64,000 nt of DNA. Source: Anaeromyxobacter dehalogenans 2CP-C. Its GTDB lineage: Bacteria; Myxococcota; Myxococcia; Myxococcales; Anaeromyxobacteraceae. The notes below the pieces were generated by a model. That model had not been told where the DNA came from. It saw nothing but the letters and a program-made list of their open reading frames with translations, and did no database searches. Below are positions 50,867-57,984 of the stretch, piece after piece (position 1 is the first letter of the stretch; each line of letters starts with the position of its first letter). A program made the position numbers and the translations under genes. The stretch spans positions 1,489,001 to 1,553,000 of the forward strand of contig NC_007760.1 of assembly GCF_000013385.1 (NCBI RefSeq), read 5' to 3'.

Positions 50867-51289
50867 TCAGCGGACGACCAGCACCGGCTTCGAGCTGATG
50901 TGCACCAGGCGGTCGGAGACGCTGCCCAGGAACATCCGGGCCACCGCGCCGTAGCCGCGGCTGCCGACCACCACCATGCCCACGTCCACCGCCGCGGCCT
51001 CCTCGGCGATGGCCTCGGCCGGGGAGCCGTAGAGCACGGTGGTGGACACGTCCAGCCCCGGCTCCTCGAGCGCCTTCACGGCCTTCTCCAGGAGCGCGTC
51101 CGCGTAGGCGCGGTGCTCCTTCTCGACCTCGGCGATGGTGAGGCCGTAGACGTCGGGGGGGAGGAGCAGCTTCGGGACGACGTGCACCAGGGTCAGCTTC
51201 GCCCCGAAGCGCAGCGCCACGTCCGCCGCCATCCGCGCCGCCTTCAGCGAGGTGTCCGAGCCGTCCACCGCCACCAGGATCCGCTTCAT
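50867..51289 (-). CDS. universal stress protein (UspA family)
   Basis: A 140-aa Usp domain: MKRILVAVDGSDTSLKAARMAADVALRFGAKLTLVHVV, and the nucleotide loop VVVGSRGYGAVARMFLGSVSDRLVHISSKPVLVVR with the G-x2-G-x9-G-S pattern of ATP-binding members. Upstream (51300-51340) is an inverted repeat. It probably forms a unit with the CBS gene downstream. Confidence 0.88.
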   Translation of the reverse strand: MKRILVAVDGSDTSLKAARMAADVALRFGAKLTLVHVVPKLLLPPDVYGLTIAEVEKEHRAYADALLEKAVKALEEPGLDVSTTVLYGSPAEAIAEEAAAVDVGMVVVGSRGYGAVARMFLGSVSDRLVHISSKPVLVVR

Positions 51290-51897
51290 GGCCGCTCCCC
51301 TCCGGTTCAGGCATGCCTTCCCCCTTCAAGGGGGATGCCGGCGCGGGCAGCGAGAGGAGGCGGGACGCGCTGGCGCGCCGGGCCGGTCAGCGAGCCTCGC
51401 CCGTTCCAGCGTCCGATCGGCCGCCGCGATCTCCAGGCTCGCCCGGAACGCTCGCCGGGCGAATCGCGGGTGCCGCGCGGGCGCCTGGGCTCCCCCGCCT
51501 GTGCGGGTGGCTCCAGCAAGTCTGCCCGGGATGCGCGAGACGCGTCCCTGGAAGAAAGGAGAGCAACGGAGAGGCCAGCCGCGATGGGTGCGGCATCGGG
51601 TAAGGCGGGGAGGTGCCGCCGGCCGGCCGGAGGGCCGGGGCGGGGAAACCGAGGCCGGACGGCGGGGCCGGCCTCGGGCGCGGGGCAGGAGCGCGCAGCC
51701 CGCGGCGCGCCGCGGCGGGGGAGGCGTGCGCGGGGCCTGCGCCACGCCGGCGGACGGCGCACGGACCGCGCGCGGCGGCCGCCGCCGCCGTGTGCGCGGT
51801 GGCGCACCCGCGATGCGGCACCGCCGGTGCCCAGGGGCACCGGCGGCCGTGGAACGAGGCTGGCGGGGAGGCGAGGGCGGCGGACGCCGCCTCTCGA
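51290..51897. other. 608-bp non-coding gap with several hairpins
   Basis: No convincing gene is present; open frames here are low-complexity and disagree between strands. It contains an inverted repeat near the Usp start (GGCAT...CCCCCTTCAAGGGGG...ATGCC, 51309-51340), an 8-bp stem at 51439-51446/51455-51462, a purine-rich stretch near 51555-51580, a 6-bp stem GTGCGC/GCGCAC near 51792-51807 and an 11-bp stem at 51821-51846. I recognise no known riboswitch or small RNA family in it. Confidence 0.45.
51821..51846 (-). terminator. hairpin downstream of tatA
   Basis: Perfect 11-bp arms (51821-51831 and 51836-51846) with a 4-base loop (CAGG), 51 bp after the tatA stop on the minus strand. No T-run follows, so it is a terminator-like or 3'-protective structure rather than a classical terminator. 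Confidence 0.45.
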
Positions 51898-52113
51898 TCA
51901 AGCCTGCTTCGAGCCCTGGTCCGACGACGACTGCGTCGGGGTGCTGCCGTTGCCGGAGGCGGTGGGCTTCTCGTCCTCGCCGCCGAACGCCTTCTTGAAG
52001 CTGCGGATGCCCTGGCCGAGCCCCGCGCCGAGAGCCGGGAGCCGGCTCGCGCCGAACAGGATCACGACGATCGCGAGGATGAGCAGCAGCTCCGGCATTC
52101 TGAGACCGAACAT
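51898..52113 (-). CDS. tatA: twin-arginine translocase subunit TatA/TatE
   Basis: A 71-aa protein: a short N-terminus, one transmembrane helix ([21 protein letters not shown]), the hinge and amphipathic helix [18 protein letters not shown] with the conserved FG and KxxK features, and a polar Ser/Gln tail. It forms the Tat pore for folded, cofactor-containing proteins. An AAAGGAA ribosome site precedes the ATG. It follows the FNR-like gene by 46 bp, probably in one operon. No tatB or tatC is nearby. Confidence 0.92.
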   Translation of the reverse strand: MFGLRMPELLLILAIVVILFGASRLPALGAGLGQGIRSFKKAFGGEDEKPTASGNGSTPTQSSSDQGSKQA

Positions 52114-52159
52114 GGGGGTGTTCCTTTCGTCGCCTGACGCGCTCCTCTTCTAACAGGGA

Positions 52160-52816
52160 TCAGGCCGCGTTGTCTTCCATCGCGAGCGCGGCGAGGCGGC
52201 GCTGATCCAGGACCCTCACGCCGCGCGACGCGTCCACCACGCCGTCCTTCTCGAGCTTGGTGAGGCAGCGGGAGAGGGTCTCCGGGCGCATCCCGAGGAG
52301 GCGCGCGACCACCTGCTTGCGCACCGCGTTGGGCCGGTCGGCGAGGAACCTCGCATGGGCGAGCGCGAAGCGGGCCACGCGCGAGAGGCAGTCGCCCTGG
52401 CGCCAGTTGACCTCGTCGCGCTGCTGCCGCGACTCGGTGAGCAGCAGGTCGAGCACCACGCGCGCGGCGCTCTTGTCCGGGCCCACCCACTGCGAGAGCG
52501 CGTCGCCGCCGATGCCGCAGATCTTCACGCGGGAGAGCGCGCGCACCTCGAACGGCGAGGGCTCGGCCTGCATCGCCTCGGTGCAGAGCAGCGAGCTCGG
52601 GCCGCGGAGCGAGAGCAGCAGCTCGGAGCCGCGCGGCGACACCGCGGAGAGCGCCACGAAGCCCTCCTTGACGAAGTAGACGGTGCGCGGGCGCTCACCC
52701 TGTGCACAGATCGTCGCACCCGATTCGCGGGTGGTCGGCGTCAGCCGGCAGCGGCCCTGGGACGCGATCCCGAGCGAGCAGGAGCCGCAGTCCGAGACGG
52801 GAGTGTTGGAGAGCAC
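52160..52816 (-). CDS. FNR-like Crp-family regulator, likely [4Fe-4S] oxygen sensor
   Basis: A 218-aa Crp/Fnr protein from the GTG at 52816 (GGAGG upstream). Cysteines C10, C13 and C23 (C-x2-C-x9-C) precede the cyclic-nucleotide-type barrel, and C100 in VKICGIGGDAL falls where FNR has its fourth ligand (SMVCEIPFETL), so a cluster is likely although the spacing differs from E. coli FNR. The HTH has VVARLLGMRPETLSRCLTKLEKDGVV, where E-x-x-S-R matches the recognition residues of FNR, predicting a TTGAT-N4-ATCAA site. It is divergent from moeA. Confidence 0.85.
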   Translation of the reverse strand: MLSNTPVSDCGSCSLGIASQGRCRLTPTTRESGATICAQGERPRTVYFVKEGFVALSAVSPRGSELLLSLRGPSSLLCTEAMQAEPSPFEVRALSRVKICGIGGDALSQWVGPDKSAARVVLDLLLTESRQQRDEVNWRQGDCLSRVARFALAHARFLADRPNAVRKQVVARLLGMRPETLSRCLTKLEKDGVVDASRGVRVLDQRRLAALAMEDNAA

Positions 52817-52990
52817 GGCTGGATCCTCCGATGGCGAACGGCGCCTTGATCGGCGTCTGTTTGCACGAGCTAGGCCCGCGAGAGAGCGGGGTTTTGCCCG
52901 CCTGCTGCCGCAGACGTTGCGTTTTGGCCCGGATCAATACTCGCCCGGCGCACCTTTTGCGATCGGGCCGCCGCGGCGCCCGCACGTGGC

Positions 52991-54175
52991 ATGATGCGGT
53001 CCACGATGGACAGGCTCCTCCGCATCCGCGACGGCATCCTCGCGGCGCTGCTCCCGGTCGCCGCCGAGGACGTTCCCTCCGAGGAGGCGCTCGGCCGCTG
53101 GCTCGCCTCCCCCGCGCTGGCGAGCGTCCCGGCCCCGCCGCACACCTGCGCCGCCATGGACGGCTACGCGGTGCGCGCCGCGGACGTGACCGGGCCGGCG
53201 GTGCTCCCGGTCCGCCAGACGATCTACGCGGGCGACCTGCCCGCGGCGCCGCTCGCGCCGGGCGAGGCGGCGCGCATCTTCACCGGCGCGACGGTGCCGC
53301 AGGGCGCCGACGCGGTGGTGCGCGAGGAGGCGACGCGCGAGGAGGGCGGCGGCGTCCGCTTCCTCGAGGCGGCGCGGCGCGGCGAGCACGTGCGGCAGGC
53401 CGGCGAGGACGTGCCCGCCGGCGGGCTGGCGCTCGCGGCCGGCGTGCGCGTCGGCCCGCGGCAGGCGGCGCTGCTGCGCGCGGTGGGCGGGCCGGCCGTG
53501 TCGGTGCGGCGGCGGCCGCGCGTGGCGGTGCTCTCGACCGGCGACGAGGTGGTGACGGGCCGCACGCCGGACTCGAACGGCGAGGCGGTGGCGGGGCTGA
53601 TCCGGGCAGTCGGCGCGGAGGTCGAGCGGCGCGCGGTGCCGGACCGGCTCGAGGCGGTGGTGGCCGCGATCCGCGAGGCGCTCGCGAGCGCCGACGCGGT
53701 GGTCACCATCGGCGGGGTCTCGATCGGCGCGCGCGACCTGGTGCCGGAGGCGCTCGCGCACCTCCAGGCCGACGTGCGCGTCCACGGCGTGCCGATGAAG
53801 CCCGGCAAGCCGTTCCTGTTCGCGCTCGCCGGCGGCGCGCCGGTGCTGGGCCTGCCGGGGAGCCCGTCGGCGTGCCTGGTGGCGTTCGAGGTGTTCGCGC
53901 GGCCGGCGCTGCTGGCGCTGTGCGGCGCGGCCCGCACCGAGCGGCGCGTGGTGCCGCTGCGGCTGGCCGCGCCGGCGGAGGGGCGGCCGGGCCGGGCGCG
54001 GCTGCTGTGGGCGGCGGTGGAGCCGGGCGGGCGCGCGCGGCCGCTGGGCCGGGACTCGGCGCAGGTGCGCGGGCCGGCGCTCGCCGACGCGCTGCTGTTC
54101 GTGCCGGCCGACGCCGGCGACCTGCCGGAGGGCGCGGAGGTGGCGGCGTGGCTGCTCGAGGACTGCGCCGGGTAG
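52991..54175 (+). CDS. moeA: molybdopterin molybdenumtransferase MoeA
   Basis: A 394-aa enzyme that inserts molybdate into adenylated molybdopterin. Signatures are PPHTCAAMDGYAVRAADV, IFTGATVPQGADAVVREE, the MoCF-fold region VAVLSTGDEVV followed by SNG, GGVSIGARDLVPEAL, MKPGKPFLFA and LPGSPSACLVAFEVFARPAL. I use the ATG at 52991; a second ATG 15 bases on (MDRLLRIRDG) is equally possible. It is divergent from the FNR-like gene and coupled to mobB. Confidence 0.93.
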   Translation: MMRSTMDRLLRIRDGILAALLPVAAEDVPSEEALGRWLASPALASVPAPPHTCAAMDGYAVRAADVTGPAVLPVRQTIYAGDLPAAPLAPGEAARIFTGATVPQGADAVVREEATREEGGGVRFLEAARRGEHVRQAGEDVPAGGLALAAGVRVGPRQAALLRAVGGPAVSVRRRPRVAVLSTGDEVVTGRTPDSNGEAVAGLIRAVGAEVERRAVPDRLEAVVAAIREALASADAVVTIGGVSIGARDLVPEALAHLQADVRVHGVPMKPGKPFLFALAGGAPVLGLPGSPSACLVAFEVFARPALLALCGAARTERRVVPLRLAAPAEGRPGRARLLWAAVEPGGRARPLGRDSAQVRGPALADALLFVPADAGDLPEGAEVAAWLLEDCAG

Positions 54176-54723
54176 AGCGGCGCGCGCCGCCCATCGTGGC
54201 GGTGAGCGGGCCGAGCGGCGTCGGGAAGACCCGGCTCCTGCGGCGGCTGGTGGCGGAGCTGGCGCGGCGCGGCCTGCGCGTGGGCATCCTCAAGCACACC
54301 GGCCACGAGCACCCGTTCGACCGGCGCGGCAAGGACACCGAGGTGCTCCGGCGCGCCGGCGCCGTGGCCGCGGCGATCGAGGGCCCCTCGGGCATGGCGT
54401 ACTTCGGCCCGCCCGCCGGCGGCGCGCGCGCGCTCGCCCGGATGCTGCCGCCGGTGGACCTGGTGCTCGCCGAGGGCTGGAAGCGCGAGCCGCTCCCGCG
54501 CGTCGAGGTCCACCGCCGCGGCGTGTCGCCGGAGTTCCTGTGCGCGCGCGACCGGCGCGTGTTCGCGGTGGTGACCGACGCGCCGCCCCCGCGACCGCTG
54601 CCGGCGTTCGGGGCCGACGACGCGTCCGGCCTCGCGGACCTCCTCTGCGCGCGCTGGCGGCTCGGTCCCGCGCCGCGGCGCCGGGCGCGCGGGGGCCCGG
54701 CGGCGAAGCGCCGGCGCGGGTGA
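54148..54723 (+). CDS. mobB: molybdopterin-guanine dinucleotide biosynthesis protein MobB
   Basis: A 191-aa GTP-binding adaptor of MGD synthesis. The start is GTG 54148, inside the end of moeA (28-bp overlap); a later GTG (54196) would begin too close to the P-loop. The P-loop is SGPSGVGKTRLLRRL, followed by LRVGILKHTGHEHPFDRRGKDTEVLRRAGA and VDLVLAEGWKREPLPRVEVHR, all MobB signatures. A basic Arg/Ala tail (from about 172) is extra. Its stop codon contributes to the extended -10 of the next gene. Confidence 0.88.
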   Translation: MAARGLRRVERRAPPIVAVSGPSGVGKTRLLRRLVAELARRGLRVGILKHTGHEHPFDRRGKDTEVLRRAGAVAAAIEGPSGMAYFGPPAGGARALARMLPPVDLVLAEGWKREPLPRVEVHRRGVSPEFLCARDRRVFAVVTDAPPPRPLPAFGADDASGLADLLCARWRLGPAPRRRARGGPAAKRRRG

Positions 54724-54729
54724 TACAAC
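54721..54729 (+). promoter_or_regulatory. extended -10 (TGATACAAC) of the peptidase gene
   Basis: TG-n-TACAAC overlaps the mobB stop and ends 8 bases before the ATG at 54738. An extended -10 can work without a -35, and none is seen. Initiation would fall at the ATG itself. Confidence 0.5.
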
Positions 54730-54737
54730 CTGCGGCC

Positions 54738-56969
54738 ATGCCCGCGCTCCTGTGCCCGCTCGGTTTGACCGCGATGGTGGCCGCGGCGGTGGCCGCCGAA
54801 CCCGCGCCCGCGCCGCCGCCGCCCTCCGATCCGTTCCTGCGCCAGCACGCCGAGACGCGCGGCTTCCGCGCCGGGCGGCCCACCGCCGTCCAGCTCTCGC
54901 CCGACGGCCGCGCCGCGCTGTTCCTGCGGTCCGGGCCGCGGTCGCGCGCGCAGGCGCTCCTCGAGACCGACCTCGCCACCGGGGTCACGCGCACGCTGGT
55001 CGAGGCCGACGGGGCCGGCGCGCTCTCGCCCGAGGAGGCGGCGCGCCTGGAGCGGCAGCGCATCACCGCCCGCGGCATCACGCACTTCGTGCTCTCGCGG
55101 GACGGCGCGCGGGTGGTGTACGGGCTGGGCGGGCGCCTGTGGCTGCTCGACCGGGCCGCCGGCCGCGCCGCCCCGCTGCCCGGCACGGAGGGCGCCCTCG
55201 ATCCCCGCTTCTCGCCGGACGGCCGCGCGCTCGCGTACGTGAAGCGCGGCGACCTGTACGTGCGCGCGGTGCCGGGCGGGCCCGAGCGGCGGCTGACCCG
55301 CGCCCGCGGACCGGACGTCACGAACGGCCTCGCCGAGTTCGTGGCGCAGGAGGAGATGGACCGCGACGAGGGCTACTGGTGGTCGCCCGACGGGCGGCGG
55401 ATCGCGTACGCGGAGGTGGACGAGTCCGCGGTGGAGCGGCGGGCGCTCTGCGACCCGGCGCGCCCGGCGCGGCCGTGCGAGGCGCGCGCCTACCCGCGGG
55501 CCGGCACGCCCAACGCGAAGGTCCGCCTGAAGGTCGTCGCGGCCGCCGGCGGCCGGGCCGTCCCGGCGGTCGAAGTCCGGTGGGACGCTTCGCGCTACCC
55601 GTACCTCGCCGCCGTGCGCTGGGCGAAGGGCGGCCCGCTCGCGCTGGTCGTCCAGGACCGGCTCCAGCAGGAGGAGCAGGTGCTCGCGGCGGATCCCGCC
55701 ACCGGCGCGACCCGCGCGCTGCTCACCGAGCGCGACGACGCCTGGCTGAACCTGTGGCCGGGCATGCCGGCGTTCCTCCCCGACGGCCGCTTCTGGTGGG
55801 TGACGGAGCGAGGCGGCGCGCCCGAGGTGGAGCTGCGCGCGCCGGACGGCGCGCGGCTGGAGCTGTCGGTCCCGCGCGCGCTCGGGTACGCGGGGTTCGC
55901 CGGGGCGGAGGGCGGCGCGCTGGTGTTCCTGGGCGTGCCGGATCCCACGCGCGAGGAGCTGTATCGCGTGCGACCCGGCACGCCGCCGGAGCGGCTCGCG
56001 CTCGGCGAGCCGGGCCCGGCGACGCGCAAGGCGGTGCTGGCGCCGGGCGGCGGGACGCTCGCGGTGACCTGGAGCACGCTGCGCCGCCTGCCGGTCACCG
56101 CCGTGTTCGGGGCCGACGGCGCGCGCCTGGCGGTGCTGCCGAGCGTCGCGGAGGAGCCGGCGTTCGTGCCCACCACCGAGCTGCGGCAGCTCGGCGGCGC
56201 GGGCGGGACCTGGGCGGCGGTGCTGCGGCCGCGCGCGCTCGGCGCCGGCGCGCGGCTGCCGGTGGTGGTGGACGTGTACGGCGGCCCGGTGCCGGCGTAC
56301 TACGTGCCGCAGGTGGCGCACCGGCCCATGCTGATCGAGCAGTGGCTGGCCGACCAGGGCTTCCTGGTGGCCGTGTTCGAGGGGCGGGGCACGCCGCGCC
56401 GCGGCCGCGCCTGGGAGCGCGCCATCGCGGGCGACCTCGGCACGGTGCCGCTCGAGGACCAGGTGGCCGCCCTGGAGGCGCTCGGGCGCGAGGTCCCGGA
56501 GGCCGACGTGGCGCGCGCCGGGATCACGGGGTGGTCCTTCGGCGGCTACCTCGCGGCGCTCGCGGTGATGCGCCGGCCGGACCGGTTCCAGGCGGCGGTG
56601 GCGGGCGCGCCGGTGACGGAGTGGGAGCAGTACGACACGTACTACACGGAGCGCTACCTGGGGCTCCCCGGCGAGCGCCCCGAGGCGTACGCCCGGAGCG
56701 GCCTGCTCGCCTGGGCGCCGCGGCTGGAGCGGCCGCTGCTCCTGCTGCACGGCACGGCCGACGACAACGTGTTCCTGTCGCACTCGCTCGCGCTGGCCGA
56801 CGCGCTGTTCCGCGCCGGGCGGCCGTTCGAGCTGGTCCCGATCGCCGGCGCCACGCACTCGGTGCCGGAGCCGATCGCCGCGGAGCGGCGCTGGGAGTGG
56901 ACCGCCGCGTTCTTCCGGCGGGCGCTCGGCGCGGTGCGGCCCGGCCCCCCGCCGGCGCCGGCGCCCTGA
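54738..56969 (+). CDS. S9 prolyl oligopeptidase-family dipeptidyl peptidase (DPP IV-like), exported
   Basis: A 743-aa protein with a signal peptide (ALLCPLGLTAMVAAAVAA) and a Pro-rich mature start. An eight-bladed propeller region (about 40-470) includes the DPP IV-type DVTNGLAEFVAQEEMDRDEGYWWSPDGRRIAYAEVDES with the substrate-anchoring Glu pair. The alpha/beta-hydrolase domain has the nucleophile S600 in GWSFGGYLAAL, the Asp in HGTADDNVFLSHS (about 675) and the His in GATHSV (about 706). It cleaves X-Pro or X-Ala dipeptides from peptides, presumably in the periplasm, as a scavenging enzyme. Confidence 0.9.
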   Translation: MPALLCPLGLTAMVAAAVAAEPAPAPPPPSDPFLRQHAETRGFRAGRPTAVQLSPDGRAALFLRSGPRSRAQALLETDLATGVTRTLVEADGAGALSPEEAARLERQRITARGITHFVLSRDGARVVYGLGGRLWLLDRAAGRAAPLPGTEGALDPRFSPDGRALAYVKRGDLYVRAVPGGPERRLTRARGPDVTNGLAEFVAQEEMDRDEGYWWSPDGRRIAYAEVDESAVERRALCDPARPARPCEARAYPRAGTPNAKVRLKVVAAAGGRAVPAVEVRWDASRYPYLAAVRWAKGGPLALVVQDRLQQEEQVLAADPATGATRALLTERDDAWLNLWPGMPAFLPDGRFWWVTERGGAPEVELRAPDGARLELSVPRALGYAGFAGAEGGALVFLGVPDPTREELYRVRPGTPPERLALGEPGPATRKAVLAPGGGTLAVTWSTLRRLPVTAVFGADGARLAVLPSVAEEPAFVPTTELRQLGGAGGTWAAVLRPRALGAGARLPVVVDVYGGPVPAYYVPQVAHRPMLIEQWLADQGFLVAVFEGRGTPRRGRAWERAIAGDLGTVPLEDQVAALEALGREVPEADVARAGITGWSFGGYLAALAVMRRPDRFQAAVAGAPVTEWEQYDTYYTERYLGLPGERPEAYARSGLLAWAPRLERPLLLLHGTADDNVFLSHSLALADALFRAGRPFELVPIAGATHSVPEPIAAERRWEWTAAFFRRALGAVRPGPPPAPAP

Positions 56970-57079
56970 CGCCGGCCCCGTGGCGGGCCGGGAGGTACCC
57001 GGTCCCTGCGGGGGAGGGTCGTCGGCGAGACGCGCACCTACCGTGAAGGCGCCCGCCGCTTACACCCGCGGTCACGGGA

Positions 57080-57108
57080 CTGACGCTGGGTCCGCGCGGC
57101 GGTAGGAG
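57080..57108 (+). promoter_or_regulatory. possible sigma-70-type promoter of the PilZ-like gene
   Basis: CTGACG at 57080-57085, 17 bases, and TAGGAG at 57103-57108. The leader to the ATG at 57138 contains a GGGCGGGGGG ribosome site. The -10 is a moderate match. Confidence 0.4.
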
Positions 57109-57137
57109 ATCCGGGCCCGGCATCGGGCGGGGGGCGG

Positions 57138-57917
57138 ATGCGCGACACCGGCGGCGCGGAAGCGATGGAGGGCGAGGAGCTCGCGCTCGCGTACGGCTCC
57201 GCCACGGCGGCGCGCCGCGACGCGGTCCCGCAGCTCCGGCACGGCCTGCTGGTGCGGACCCGCGCGCCGGTCGCGCCGGGGGACTGGCTGCGCCTCCGGA
57301 TCGGCCTGGCGCAGGAGCGCGTCGAGCTGCACCTGGCCGGCGAGGTGCGCTGGGCCACGCCGCTCGCGACCGGCGCGATCGCCGCGGTGGAGCTGCGGCC
57401 GGACTCGCACCGGGACCGCGTGCAGCTCGACCTGCTCTTCCAGCGGCGGACGGCCGGCGCGGCCCCCGAGCCGCCCGCGCCCGGCGAGGCGGGCACGGCC
57501 GGGCCGCTCACCGCCGCCGTGTTCGCCCCGGACCCGCTGCTCCGCGCAGGGCTGGCCGAGGCGCTGGAGGCGCTGGGCCGCGCCGGCGGGCGCGCCGTGG
57601 AGGTGGCCGCGCCGGCCGACCCGGCGGCGCTGGTCCGGGCGCTCGCGGCCACGCCCCACGGCCTGGCGGTGCTCGACTGCGACGCGGTGGGGGCCGCCGC
57701 GGCGCCGCTGATCGCGGCGCTCCGCGGCCACGCCGGCTGCGCGCGGCTGCCGGTGATCCTGCTCGCCGACGGCGGGACCAGCGACGCCGAGGACGCGCAC
57801 GCGGTGGTGCTGGCGAAGCCGGTGGACCTGCGCCGGTTCGGCGAGCTGGCCGCGGCGCTGCTGGGCGCGGGCGGCCCCTGTCAGCGCGCCGGCGCGCCGG
57901 GCGCGCCAGCGGCCTGA
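57138..57917 (+). CDS. Myxococcus-type PilZ-like domain fused to a degenerate receiver
   Basis: A 259-aa soluble protein. Residues 10-105 (ELALAYGSATAARRDAVPQLRHGLLVRTRAPVAPGDWLRLRIGL and LHLAGEVRWATP) resemble the PilZ-like domain expanded in Myxococcus. The RxxxR and [DN]xSxxG c-di-GMP residues are not present. Residues 125-245 resemble a receiver: LAVLDCDAV could hold a phospho-Asp and VLAKPVDLRRF keeps the Lys. The N-terminal acidic pair is reduced to a single Asp (FAPDP) and the Thr is replaced by Ala (LLADGG), so it is probably a pseudo-receiver. Its position beside flagellar genes suggests motility. Confidence 0.65.
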   Translation: MRDTGGAEAMEGEELALAYGSATAARRDAVPQLRHGLLVRTRAPVAPGDWLRLRIGLAQERVELHLAGEVRWATPLATGAIAAVELRPDSHRDRVQLDLLFQRRTAGAAPEPPAPGEAGTAGPLTAAVFAPDPLLRAGLAEALEALGRAGGRAVEVAAPADPAALVRALAATPHGLAVLDCDAVGAAAAPLIAALRGHAGCARLPVILLADGGTSDAEDAHAVVLAKPVDLRRFGELAAALLGAGGPCQRAGAPGAPAA

Positions 57918-57955
57918 CGCGGGCGCAACCCCGCGCGGCGACGGGGGCCGGGGCG

Positions 57956-57970
57956 CCGGCACCGGGCTTG
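57956..57970 (+). promoter_or_regulatory. sigma-54-type (-24/-12) promoter of the glycosyltransferase gene
   Basis: GGCAC-N5-TTGCT with the exact GG-N10-GC spacing required for sigma-54. Predicted initiation is near 57981, 4 bases before the ATG at 57985. The NtrC-type regulator at 45.8 kb is one candidate activator family; flagellar genes in many bacteria use sigma-54. Confidence 0.55.
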
Positions 57971-57984
57971 CTCCAGCGCCGGGG

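Noticed and set aside
51307-51840. Possible 177-aa or similar proteins in the gap before tatA
   Set aside because: Several overlapping frames on both strands are equally open and all are Arg/Pro/Ala low-complexity, with no ribosome site or homology pattern.
52817-52990. A palindromic FNR box between the FNR-like gene and moeA
   Set aside because: There are isolated TTGAT (near 52844) and ATCAA (near 52932) half-sites, but they are far apart and do not form TTGAT-N4-ATCAA.
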